DNA from: Apostichopus japonicus
Taxonomy: Eukaryota > Echinodermata > Holothuroidea > Aspidochirotida > Stichopodidae
Assembly (NCBI RefSeq): GCF_037975245.1
Contig: NC_092561.1
Span: 18,295,001-18,359,000 of the forward strand
Direction of reading: 5' to 3'
Length of the DNA: 64,000 nucleotides
Shown here: one piece after another, positions 22,305 through 33,190 of the stretch
How the letters are laid out: every line of letters begins with the position of its first letter
Numbering within the stretch: position 1 is the stretch's first letter
Translations under genes and position numbers: made by a program
The notes under the pieces: generated by a model
What the model saw: the letters and a program-made list of their open reading frames with translations, nothing else
Databases searched by the model: none
Told to the model about the DNA's origin: nothing

Positions 22305-23222
22305 CTTCTTTCGATTTGGCGACAACAATATGATACCGCTGCAGAGGAATTTAATCTAAATACGGCAGTCAAGTCAATGAGAGCCAGCCTTATAGTTACC
22401 CAAGAAATACGAAGATTTCCTGTACAGATAACTGTAATATGTATGATACTATATACTCGTTTTATATCTTGGTAACATTTCTATAGTGATAATCACTTGA
22501 ACTTTATATTTTCCAAGTTTATAGTAACTGGTTTATGTAAATCTCCAAATACAAGAATTGAGCGATTACAGTATCATCAGACAATTCCAAGATTATTAAT
22601 ATTATTCACGAATGAAAAAGTGTCAAATCAGTTGAACTATATAAATACCCTGTAAAGCTTGGCATTAACATCACTACACGTATAGAAGAGAAGACTTAAA
22701 CATATATGTTACTGTAGCCCCCCCCCCCTATCTCCAACTCACCCCACCCAGAAGCGAAGGTGAATAAGTAAACAAGTTACAATAAATATAAACTTTAAAA
22801 GTTCGTTTACTGAACATAGCAGTGTCTCAAGTATTGGCAGTTATGATTTAAAATAAATAAATACTGGTGATAGTATTCACAGCATTGGTATGTGGAATGC
22901 CATTCAATGTGAAGTAATGCTACACGCCAGTTTATTAGTTTACAAAAACTGTCGGTGTTACCTTGCATTGCTTGTTCTTAAGATATTTCTTTCTGCTTTC
23001 AAATACTATGCAATTTAAAACGCAATTTCATAACTAGAGATGTCATTTCCTTAAACGCTGTCTATGTACTTCCGCCTATCAAATATGTAAATTGTTTTAC
23101 AGCCATTAATAGCGCCAATCTGTCTTCAAACGTTGATCCATAATCGTCACATTGCCTCAATTGTTATAACGCACGCTTGTAACAATACTGACTAAAGTCT
23201 TATTGAAGTAAAGAATAGCATA

Positions 23223-23475
23223 ATGATCAATGCGGCGAAGCACTTCATGCAGCTCTACGCGACTGTCATAACTATTTTATTCAGCAATGTCGAGACATGT
23301 CCATCCGAATGTTAATGTGATTGTCGTAATGTTGTATGTGAAGTAAAACGCCTACTGATTGGAGTCTCTCCGCTAACAGTAATTCCGCAACCGTTTCAAA
23401 TGACACAACCATGTTACGTGTGAATGGACATCGCATAACAACTGCAATAGAAGGTGACTTTCGTGAACCACTTTG
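23223..23475 (+). pseudogene. LRRNT-type exon, broken copy (unit A)
   Basis: Aligns with the intact ORFs at 37807 and 47565. It starts MINAAKHF and keeps the signal peptide to NVETCPSEC, then has a TAA stop and a later frameshift. It is a pseudogene copy of the leucine-rich repeat N-terminal module. Confidence 0.75.
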
Positions 23476-25569
23476 TACATTTGCGACCCTCGTACTGTGT
23501 AACAATGTCAACAATTCCTAACTAGGGCTTTATTTTACTTGGAAGTATTTGTCAGGCCGAGCGAGTCAACGTGCTAAGTGGATCTGGCAAACGGAAATAA
23601 GCATTGAACCAGTTCGAACACACTCGACAGAATTTTTGAAAATGAAAGTCGTTCATAATTTACCCCCTTGCAATTCGTAAACGTTTCTTTTCTGATATTG
23701 TTAAGATGTCATCAATTTCTCTCTACGTTTATTTTACTTGGAAATATTTGTCAAGCCGAGAGAGTCACAGAAACATCAGATCGTATTTTAGTGCTATATA
23801 AATCATTACCAGGAAGAAAATGTCAGAAATTGTGTTTAAGTTAATTTAATATTAACAAGACAAATCTGTCGCTGCGATAAAATGTCAATAAATATTTGAA
23901 AAAGTTATTTTGGGGTAATTCCTGCGTAGTTTACAATCTTGATTCACTAACTCAGATATCATTATCTATGTTCCTTGTGTATGACGTTTAGTTTATGTCA
24001 TAAAAACATACTAAAATGTGACATTCTAGTATAAAAAACAATAACGTTTGGCTACGAAACAACAGAACTCATCAATTATTGTGAAGAAATTCCGGCATTG
24101 TTGCTGTAAAGAAAAGTCTTCCTCCTTGTCAAACGTATTTTACAAATATAACAGTAACATATGAGTATAATAAATCAAGGAACGAAGTGTATTTCAGGCT
24201 CTTCAATAGAAAATTCTTTATCGCTTGTAAATAATTTTATGATCAAATGTGGTTTGGTAATGTTGTTGGAAATCTTATTGAATATTGTTACATTGATGTT
24301 TGACTCAAGCTTACTGGAATTTTTGAACTTCGTACTTTAATCATTCTGTAAAACTGTCATTTTGCACAAATATTTCATGGCGATATGTATATAATTTATG
24401 GAAAAATAATAATTGATAGCTTCTTTGCTCGCATATAAGTGTTTTATCGAAAGTGTTTTATCGAAACACATATAAGTATTTTATCGAAAGTGCGTGGTAC
24501 TTAAATAATATTAAATTTTATAAAAGAAAATGGCGTTTCAATTTCAGTTTATTTCCTTCTATCTTCTGAAATTACATGCAGGAGAGTTACTTTGTACGTA
24601 CCACAGAAAAGGAAAGAAGCGAAATTTATGTTTTATATATTTTTAGTGAAACAATTATGGGACACGCGACTTTTTACTATTTTTGCCTTATACAGACTCA
24701 AAGATGACAACATACCATGTAATATGTGTAATATGCATGTCCAATCACACGCAACAAAACTTTATATATATATTTTTCTATGTAGAATGGTTCAATTTCA
24801 TTGAAGTGTTGGAAACCTCATATTTCGCTTCTATCTAATGTACTTTAAGCGCATATTTTTTAGTACAACCTTTTCTGTTCATTTTGAAAGAGAGGTAAGA
24901 AATGTTTGGATTTCAAATTACGTAACTTTTGAAATGTTTAAGTTATTCAAACAAGCATAGGAAGGCATGAAAGCTTTTTTGTAGTGAGCTCTGAAGGCCA
25001 CTTCTTTGAGTTTGCGATACCATTTTCTCGGTTACATGAAATTTAGGATAGAAACAATAGACTAATTTATATTCATGTTTTGATCAGCGTGATATTTGTT
25101 TTATTCTGATACTCCGTTGACTCCTAACAATTACCTGAAAGCTGTAGCGTCTTTTATATCCTTTTTTGACGGTAATGAAACTCATCCTAATTATGCATGT
25201 CACCTTTAATTCTTTTATAGACATAGTCTGTTATTTCCCACACTTTAGTACAAGTAAACCATACAGCATGAATGTGAGTACAAGTAGAATTCCTCTTGTT
25301 GTGAAACGAATATATATTCAACGGTCTAAGGGCAAGCATTAATCATTATAATAATGCACTAGCAACAAGCTTAGATTTGTACAATGCCCGAGTACTAATG
25401 TTGTGATAAATCCGCGAGGTCGACTGTTCAACTTCAAACAACTATGTATGGATATATCATGGTAAACGCTACAATGTCCATATTTCAGTTCAACATTAAA
25501 TGTTAATAAGTATCGTATAAACAGCCGCCTCACTGATGCATGCACCGTGTGTAACGTCAATGCATAATT

Positions 25570-26010
25570 ATGTATGCCCATTATTGCCTACAGACTATAT
25601 ATTACCTTAGCAAACCTGATGTGGCGCTGTTCATCAATGAAACGGTAAGTGTTTGTGGTGATTTTTTTTTTCATTCAAATGAAAGCAAACTGTTGATGGC
25701 GATCGTTATATTTAACCACATAGAATTAGACGTGAGTATTTTACATTGTCAGAAACAGTTTTTTTGGCCAAAGAATTTGATAAAATATGAAAGAGAAGCA
25801 ATGCATTATGAAACCACAAGCACAGCGACTTGTTCATCTACGACCAGGTTTTCTTCACTTTTTCCTTACTTTATTCCTGAAAATAAATATTCAGTAGATG
25901 CCTGTTGCAGGTACGGCTATGCACGGCAGAAATGTCAAATGCAGAGAATACGATTCCTAATTTACGAAGGTACTTTAACTCCGTGCAGTTTAATATGTAA
26001 GCCCAAGTAA
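25570..26010 (+). other. conserved spacer block with an unassigned ORF
   Basis: Each unit has this block (PDVALFINET, then GTAAGTG, then a frame ending near CCRYGY.RQKCQ). Open frames of 146 residues here and 110 at 58528 are interrupted in other units. Upstream, an acceptor-like TTCTTTTATAG is followed by a short frame (DIVCYFPHFSTSKPYSMNV). I recognise no family. It may hold remnants of an older gene copied with the unit. Confidence 0.25.
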
Positions 26011-26730
26011 AGAGAAATTGGATAATTCCTTCATGGTAATCCGTTGTCACTGAAACCAATTAATGCAATTATATTCAACATAAGGCAAAGACAAAGTGAA
26101 ACAGGCATACTGTCTGAAGTCGCGTGCGATAGAAACTTAACCTTAATAGCAAAATTTAACATAAGTACCATAAAACATATTTCAGAACGATTGACAAGCT
26201 GATCACAAACAATAACGTATTGTCGAAAGCAACCTAGCTTTCAACTGAGTGACGATAGTTGCTCAAGTAACCCACTTCAGGGCAATAATATATTTTAAAA
26301 CATTTGAATAGTTTGACTGATCAGCGATGTATTTAATTTAGATCACTCCCACGTCTATCAATCAGAGTTTCATTATTGATGTCACATATAATAATGCAAA
26401 TTTGAACATAGTGTGTAAATTCTCATGTTATGCAAAATAAAATACTACGCTATACAGTGTGTATTACATTTCATTTTACGTCCTCTGTAATTCGCTGCAC
26501 TAGTTATTTAGCCAGCTGCAACTCCCGAAGGAATTAATTTAGTTAATGTACACGAAAAAAAAAGATCAATGGAAAAATGAAAAGTAGGTGTTTACAAACC
26601 AACATTTCCAAGCATGTATATATATATATATATCTGATTCCACTATATGAGGTGATAAATCATCATGTATAAAGACAACTAACGAAAGTGTACTGAATCT
26701 CACACTAAGAGCTATGACATCAGTACTGTG

Positions 26731-27203
26731 CATAGGCGTAGGAGTCTAATTTGATTTGGGGGAGGGGGGGGGGGGGCTGTAACGACTTGCCCGAAAAATA
26801 CGACCAAATTTTTCGCTCGCCTCGCGCGTTCAACACGTTTTAATATGCACATTATATCTGGGCATTCATCGGTTATTACATACCATGCCAATATAACATA
26901 CAATCAGTTTCCGTGTTAGTAACCTTCCATATTGGTAATTATTATTGGGGAAGTCGTTACAATAATAACGATATCATAATATAAGTTTAACCATTGAAAA
27001 ACACATTGCAAATTATTTTTCTTTCAGTAGGTGCCCAAAAAATTCTCATCATTTTGCCCGAAATTTTACCAACAAATTTGAAAAACACATTGCAAATTAC
27101 TCTTCTTTCAGTACGTGCCCGAAAAATTCTCAGCATATTGCCCGAATATTCACCAAAACTTTTGGTCAAGGGGGGGGGGGGGGCTGCGCCTCCTACGCCT
27201 ATG
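26731..27203 (+). mobile_element. hAT-like nonautonomous element, copy B
   Basis: 473 bp bounded by CATAGGCGTAGGAG and CTCCTACGCCTATG (perfect 14-bp inverted repeat) with 8-bp flanks GTACTGTG (26723-26730) and TTACTGTG (27204-27211). The empty site TTACTGTG in units D and E proves the boundaries. Poly-G runs lie inside both ends and two 84-bp subrepeats begin at 26994 and 27078. CA...TG termini with an 8-bp duplication fit the hAT superfamily. Confidence 0.88.
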
Positions 27204-27585
27204 TTACTGTGTTATTCCAAAGTGACATGTTTAGCTTTATATAATCTTATTTTTTGTTTCATTTCATTTCATTTATTTTTCCATTTTCTCACAATGTTTT
27301 TATAATAATAGGACTGTGAAGACAATACCATGCAAAGAAAATAATAAGTAGTAATTCAAATAAAAGAAAAATAATGGAAATTACGGAGAGAAAATGGTGG
27401 AGGGGCTTGGAAGCCGTAGCTTGTACAAGAAGCCCACCAAAAATAAAGGTAACAAGTATAAAGTAAATGGGCATAATAATAAAGACCCTAACAAAGAAGA
27501 CCTATACCCCCCCCCCACCCCTAAAATAAACAAAAAGGCATTTTGATAATGTGGGAAATACTTAAAGTCAGAGACAAATGTAGAT

Positions 27586-30500
27586 CTAAAGATGTTGATA
27601 CTTGGATAAAAGATGATTTTTCAACTTGAATGAAAATGAATTAAGGTACTTAATATTTCTTAATGTATGACTTAGGCTATTCCAAAAATTAACACCATAA
27701 CAGACGATGGAACGTTTAAAGACATCGGTATTTATGGGCAATGAAAATAAATTTCCAGAGGATCTGGTGTGGTAGTTATGTATATTATAATTGAAATGAA
27801 AGTAATTATTAAAATTGACTGGTAATTTATTATTAATAGACTTAAAAATAAAAACTGCACAGTGGTATCTATGTAAATCAAAAATATCTAGTAAGTTCAG
27901 TGAGCTGAATAGTGGTGGGGTATGTGCTAAGAAATCAGACTGTGTAATAACACGGACAGCCTTCTTTTGTAATAAAAGCAATTGCTTTAGGTAGGTAGAA
28001 TATGCATTACCCCAAACAATATTACAATAATTAAGATGAGGTAGTATGAGAGTATTATACAAGTTCTTGAGAATATACATTGGAACAAAGTCTTTGATTT
28101 TATAAAGGACTCCAACAGTTTTTGAGATGGTAGTTTTAATCTTGGAGATGTGGGAAGACCACTTTAGAGCAGGATCAATAAATAAACCTAGGAATTTTAT
28201 AACCTCAACACGCTTTAACTGTGAGTTGCCAATACATATATCTATGTTCTTGATTTTTTTGTGGTTTGGGTGAAAAATCATAAAGTGGGTTTTGTTAATA
28301 TTCAAAGATAATTTATTTACTTGACACCAAGTAGAGACTTTAGCTAATTCAAAATTTATAGTAGATGCAGCATGATTTATATCTTTGTGTTTATATAGTA
28401 TACTGGTGTCATCTGCGAAAAGTGTAAAATACAAGGTGTTTGAACAATTTATAATATCATTTATATACAAGGAGAAAAGCAGTGGACCTAAAATTGACCC
28501 TTGTGGTACTCCACATGTAATTTTACTGAAATTAGAATAATGATTATCAATATGAACACATTGGCGTCTATCGGATAGATAATTAACAAACCAGTTAAAT
28601 GCAACCCCTCTTATACCATAACGATACAATTTGTTGAAGAGAATTCCATGATTGACAGTATCAAAGGCTTTAGAAAAATCTAAAAATACACCCAAAGAAT
28701 ATTCCTTATTGTTAAAGCCGTTAATGATATATTGAGAAACATCCAAAGCTGCCATATCTGTAGAACGCCCCTTACGAAATCCAAATTGTCTATCAGTAAT
28801 AATGTTGTTCTTGTCTAAAAAATGTACAGTACGGTTATATATTATACGTTCTAAGAGTTTAGATAAAGATGAAAGAACTGAGATGGGCCTGTAATTGTTA
28901 ATAGATAGCTTATCACCACTTTTGAAAATTGGAGTAACTTTAGCTTCTTTAGTACGAGTTGGAACAACACCTGTAGATATTGATAAATTAAAAATATATG
29001 TAAGAGGGGCAGCTATAATAAAACGATTTTCTTGGAGAAACTGAACAGAAATATTATCAAGACCGCAAGAGCCTTTTTTCAATTGCATTATTAAATTGAT
29101 AATTTCAGAGGAGTTGGTTGGTGAGAGAAATAGAGATGATGGGGTACTATCAGTAAGAAAATCTGTAAATTTTGAGTGGCAAGTGGGAATAGAACTTGCA
29201 AGGTTGTTACCTATATTAGCAAAAAAGTCATTAAATTTCTCGGCCATGTCAAATTTATTTGTAATTAACAAATCATTATCTTTAATTTTATCAATTGGAG
29301 TATTGATTGAAGTACGACCAAGAATTTTATTAATCGTATACCATGTTTTCTTTAAATTATTTTTATTGTCTTTGAAACAGTTTTCATAATACATCTTCTT
29401 GGCTAATCTGATAATTTTTGTCAGTTTATTTTTATAAAGAGTATATTTACATTTATTGGTACTGGAAGGATTAAGAAGGTACTTTTTATATAATTTATTC
29501 TTTTTTGAAATTGAAGTTAAAATACTTGATGTTATCCAAGGTGAGCGAATAGTATTGGATTTTCTTTTAAATTGCTTAACTACACAGTGCTTAGAAATTA
29601 TATTGTTAATATTATCGACAAAAAAGTTATATGCAGTATCAACATCTCGGAGATTGTATAATAGGTTCCAATCAAAAGAAGAAAGTTCTAAATTGATGTT
29701 ACGTAAAGAATCTTTACTGGTCCTCTTATGGTAAAAAAAGTTATTGGAGCATGGTAATGAGTGCGCCTTAAAATCCCTACAACAATAAACAGGCAAGTGG
29801 TCACTTATGTCTGATAATAGAATCCCCGAGCTTAAGTTAACAAAAGTATCATTACAAAAGATGTTGTCAATGAGTGAGGCTGATTGTGGAGTAATTCTAG
29901 TTGGTTTTGAAATAAGTGGAAAGTAAGAATGGGAATACATTAGATCTAAGAAATTGGATACATTAGAATCATGATCACTTTTTAACAAGTCAATATTAAA
30001 GTCACCACAGATATAGCAAGTCTTACTGACAACACTTAAATTAATCATTAGACTGGACAGTTCATCATTAAAATTGGATATTGGAATGTCAGGGGGCTTA
30101 TAAATAACTCCTATAGAAAGAGATTTGTTGTCAAATTTTACATCAATAAATAAAGATTCAAATAATAAAGGGTTGGACATCAAATCATTACTAACAGTAA
30201 AAGATACTGAATTATGGACATAAAAACCAACACCACCACCCCGTTTAGTATCCCTGTCCCTATGCGTAAAAGTATAATCTGGGATTTGAATTAAATCAAG
30301 ATTAGTATCGGAATGCAACCAGGTCTCCGTAATAGCTATAACTGTAAATTTAAATGATGAAGATGCCAAGAAATCGCGAATAGTATCATAATTACGCATT
30401 AAGCTACGGGCATTAAGGTGAATAATAGAAAAGGTGCTATGTGAAAAATTGTGTAGATTATGTAAATCACTTACATCAGAATATAAAGAGGAATCAAAAT

Positions 30501-30645
30501 TAGATGAATAATTATCAACCTGATCATCATCTCCATTTGAGATTAAATCACACTCAGAAAAAATATGGTTCAGAAGAGTAGGATTTCCCAAAGTGGTAGA
30601 AATATCATTGGAAGTGTTCGAGTCCAAAGTGTTAATTGGATTCAT
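27586..30645 (-). CDS. LINE ORF2: endonuclease and reverse transcriptase
   Basis: The product is 1019 residues with no stops. The N-terminal apurinic-type endonuclease shows HLNARSL, ITETWL, a YKPP strand, CGDFNIDLL and the SDHLPVY active-site motif (roughly residues 70-310). The reverse transcriptase follows, with NNYRPISVLS, FGFRKGRSTD, FLDFSKAFDTV, GVPQGSILGPLLF and the catalytic FADDT. The C-terminal region (YHTRSSGN, FWNSLS) is typical of CR1/L2-like elements, and no RNase H domain is seen. It would nick target DNA and copy the element RNA in place. All key residues are present, so activity is possible. It lies 45 nt after ORF1, so it would need reinitiation or a similar mechanism for translation. 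Confidence 0.92.
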   Translation of the reverse strand: MNPINTLDSNTSNDISTTLGNPTLLNHIFSECDLISNGDDDQVDNYSSNFDSSLYSDVSDLHNLHNFSHSTFSIIHLNARSLMRNYDTIRDFLASSSFKFTVIAITETWLHSDTNLDLIQIPDYTFTHRDRDTKRGGGVGFYVHNSVSFTVSNDLMSNPLLFESLFIDVKFDNKSLSIGVIYKPPDIPISNFNDELSSLMINLSVVSKTCYICGDFNIDLLKSDHDSNVSNFLDLMYSHSYFPLISKPTRITPQSASLIDNIFCNDTFVNLSSGILLSDISDHLPVYCCRDFKAHSLPCSNNFFYHKRTSKDSLRNINLELSSFDWNLLYNLRDVDTAYNFFVDNINNIISKHCVVKQFKRKSNTIRSPWITSSILTSISKKNKLYKKYLLNPSSTNKCKYTLYKNKLTKIIRLAKKMYYENCFKDNKNNLKKTWYTINKILGRTSINTPIDKIKDNDLLITNKFDMAEKFNDFFANIGNNLASSIPTCHSKFTDFLTDSTPSSLFLSPTNSSEIINLIMQLKKGSCGLDNISVQFLQENRFIIAAPLTYIFNLSISTGVVPTRTKEAKVTPIFKSGDKLSINNYRPISVLSSLSKLLERIIYNRTVHFLDKNNIITDRQFGFRKGRSTDMAALDVSQYIINGFNNKEYSLGVFLDFSKAFDTVNHGILFNKLYRYGIRGVAFNWFVNYLSDRRQCVHIDNHYSNFSKITCGVPQGSILGPLLFSLYINDIINCSNTLYFTLFADDTSILYKHKDINHAASTINFELAKVSTWCQVNKLSLNINKTHFMIFHPNHKKIKNIDICIGNSQLKRVEVIKFLGLFIDPALKWSSHISKIKTTISKTVGVLYKIKDFVPMYILKNLYNTLILPHLNYCNIVWGNAYSTYLKQLLLLQKKAVRVITQSDFLAHTPPLFSSLNLLDIFDLHRYHCAVFIFKSINNKLPVNFNNYFHFNYNIHNYHTRSSGNLFSLPINTDVFKRSIVCYGVNFWNSLSHTLRNIKYLNSFSFKLKNHLLSKYQHL

Positions 30646-30690
30646 TAGGTCCTAGTGTCCTCGAAAAGAAAATACAAATTACTTCTTGAA

Positions 30691-31425
30691 CTACAAATTA
30701 TTCAAGTCATTCAATCCATTTATTCGTTTCTTCAGTTCAACTCCATCTGCAGATTTTGTTAAGGCAAAAATCCGTCCATCTATGGTCCAGGCTGATGAGA
30801 CACGGAGATGGTCTTTGACCTTCTGTAAGAGTGCCTTGTTTCTGGCAGTCAGGTCCTCCTGGATGCCGATGCCCGATGATTTCAGTTTGCGTCTTGCTCT
30901 TAGCACACGTGACTTTATGTTATAGTTGGTGAATTTCATTATGATTGATCTTGATCCTTTTCCGTTGGGTTTTCCAATACGATGGCTCCTATCGATGTCG
31001 GACAGTTTGAGATCAACACCAAGTTTTTCCTCGGCAAGTTTTGTAATAATTTGATCGGTATTTTCGCCTGTACTCTCTGGAATACCGAAAATGCGAATAC
31101 AGTTGCGGCGAGAATATTGCTCCATTAAATTGAGTTCACATTTGTATTGATCTAAGTCACTTGTTAATTTCTCATTTTCCTTGGCTAAAGCAGCTAATTC
31201 TTTGTTGCTTTTGTCCATTTGGAATTCAAGATCCAGGATCCGACCTTCATGGAGGTCAATGACATGAGATATTTTGTCAAGGGATTCTTTAAGTGCTTCT
31301 TTAAGTGCAGACTGGATAACGACTTTCAGATCATTGCTTTCAAGTAGGGCGGATAAAATGGAAGAGATCAATTCTTCCTGTTTTCTAGTTGAAACTCCTT
31401 TTGTGTCCTTGGTGTCTGGCATCAT
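30691..31425 (-). CDS. LINE ORF1: coiled-coil RNA-binding protein
   Basis: The product is 244 residues. A leucine- and glutamate-rich stretch (about 25-100) predicts a trimerising coiled coil. Then comes QYSRRNCIRIFGIPES (about 102-117), the RRM start typical of LINE-1-like ORF1p, and DIDRSHRIGKP. A basic C-terminal part (RRKLKSSGIGIQEDLT) matches the ORF1 C-terminal domain. It is expected to coat element RNA and act as a nucleic acid chaperone. It starts at ATG 31425; the first residues (MMPDTKDTKG) are poorly constrained. Confidence 0.85.
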   Translation of the reverse strand: MMPDTKDTKGVSTRKQEELISSILSALLESNDLKVVIQSALKEALKESLDKISHVIDLHEGRILDLEFQMDKSNKELAALAKENEKLTSDLDQYKCELNLMEQYSRRNCIRIFGIPESTGENTDQIITKLAEEKLGVDLKLSDIDRSHRIGKPNGKGSRSIIMKFTNYNIKSRVLRARRKLKSSGIGIQEDLTARNKALLQKVKDHLRVSSAWTIDGRIFALTKSADGVELKKRINGLNDLNNL

Positions 31426-32883
31426 GGATTTGGTCGCTCAACAAGAGACAGAAGGCAACTTGTAGACGGAGACAAGTTAACTTGTGTAGGATTAAAGGAT
31501 TAAATGGTGTAAGACTGCTTGATGCTCATTGGAGTGCAACGGTCGATATCTTCTCCTTGAACTGTTCAAAGTCAAAATGGCATCCACATAGTAGAGAAGT
31601 CCAGAAGGAGAGGCTCAACATTGTAGGTATGAACAGGACACATAGGATAGGTTTGAACTTAGTCACATATTTCCTGTAAAAAGTAATACATACTTTCTCG
31701 AGAACGTGATGACTAAAAGATAAGTCAACTTGTCAAATGTATTCTCTGATGGATAATCACCATCCTGTATACGATTGAACAAGATTGCTCACACAAAAAC
31801 AGTAAAATTCCAGAGAAAACAGGAGGCTGTCTCTAATGTGACTTGTGCTTTTAACCTCCTCTGAACTTTTGTTAAAGTTTACAAATACATATTAACATAT
31901 CGATTCAAGTACTTGATTAGTGAATTCTTATCATTGAGTAGCGTGTATTCTAGAAAGTGAGACTTTCAAATCAAGTTCACAACATTATGTGCATTAAAGC
32001 GACGAAAACAATGTTTCGACGCTTTAATGGGCATCCAAATCCTCATATTGAAAGTGGCAAGACCATTCAATTACAGCTAACAATTGCATTAAATGTATAT
32101 ATAGCCTTTTGAAAAATTTCAAAAGTACTTCTGAGCAAGCATTACGAGTTACTCGAAATAGATACGACTAACTCTCAGCTACATCCCATGTTTTCCATCT
32201 GCTCTACGACTCTCTATTACATATATTTATATACAGCATTGACCAGACTATATTGGTAAGTTTTTAAAAACTATTCTTTTGATATAAGTTATAACTATAA
32301 TCCAAGGACCCTAAATTAACAACAATTTCACCTTACAAAAGAGAAAAGAACTATAGACATGTCAAGTGGCTTTTTCAAGTCTATAGGCAACAAATTGGCC
32401 AGTCCTTGTCGAATGCTAACCCACTATCTTTAGTTTCATGCAGTAACTAGAAGCTAAATGGATAATGTTTCTGGTATTTTGTAGACCAGAAATCCATTCG
32501 TTATGCAAAGGAGATCAGCTTAATAAGTGTTCTTAGTTAGTGTTTTCCGTGCCCTGCATTACGATTGGTGTCAAATATTAAACAAATGAGGCGGTTGATA
32601 CGCTAATATTTTCAGAAAATATCATTCTGCTTCTAATTCTGCAACATATGTATTTTGCATTTTCCATCAATTGAGGATTGTTGTTTTTGAAGTCAGCCTT
32701 AAAGACGCGAGAAGCTATGATATAGCAGGTGTTCAGGAGAGCCTTAGAGGCACAATCATCAATTCCGGAGCATTGTAATGAATTGAATTAAAATGGGTAC
32801 TGGACCAAGTTCAAATCTTCCAGACCATTACGTCGTTCACCTGTCAAGGCAGTTATCTTGCATTGTATATGTTCACACTGGTG

Positions 32884-32889
32884 TATGAA
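32884..32889 (+). promoter_or_regulatory. mutated TATA box, Ig gene 3
   Basis: The site that is TATAAA in the other units reads TATGAA here, in GGTGTATGAAATGTCGACC. With the frameshift in the same gene this hints at weakened function. Confidence 0.4.
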
Positions 32890-33190
32890 ATGTCGACCGG
32901 CAAGGTAACATGTAAATAAAGCTGTGCAAGCCTGTGTGTGAATCCGCCTGATGAGATGTCCCTCAAAATACATGTTAATATAGCGCACTACAGTAAGAGA
33001 GTCTGAATTTAATGTGTAGAGTTGGGTGTGTGTGTTTGAAAAGTGATCATTAAAACAAGGGATATAATGTTGTAAATTTTATACGAACAACGTTACTTCA
33101 TACAAGAATGCCAATCTTTAACTTTTAGCAGTATCTGCGTTTTGATTTCCTTCTTTTTTAGGTGGAAAAGGGACGATGTGGAATTACACC

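Larger units (their letters stand above)
14509..24509 (+). repeat. tandem duplication unit A (carries Ig gene 2)
   Basis: The unit starts with ATTAAATTTTATAAAAG and GAAAATGGCGTT; the same start recurs at 24510, 39092, 48852 and 57414. Order: conserved spacer block, truncated hAT-like element, promoter block, Ig gene 2, poly-C tract, broken LRRNT copy, spacer with TTTTATCGAAA repeats. Nearly all bases, introns included, align with units B-E, so these are recent segmental duplicates. Confidence 0.85.
27259..31866 (-). mobile_element. full-length L2/CR1-like LINE
   Basis: A 4.6-kb insertion on the minus strand is absent from the same place in the other units. A TTTTGTT repeat flanks it (27252-27258 and 31867-31873), a likely target-site duplication. 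The 3' end is an (ATGAA)n-type microsatellite tail instead of poly(A), as in the L2/CR1 group. Both ORFs are open, separated by 45 nt, and about 440 bp lies ahead of ORF1. It inserted after the units duplicated, so it is recent. Confidence 0.9.

Noticed and set aside
25339-25581. Minus-strand ORF, also at 49409, as an antisense gene
   Set aside because: The frame is not kept in the other units and shows no recognisable domain.
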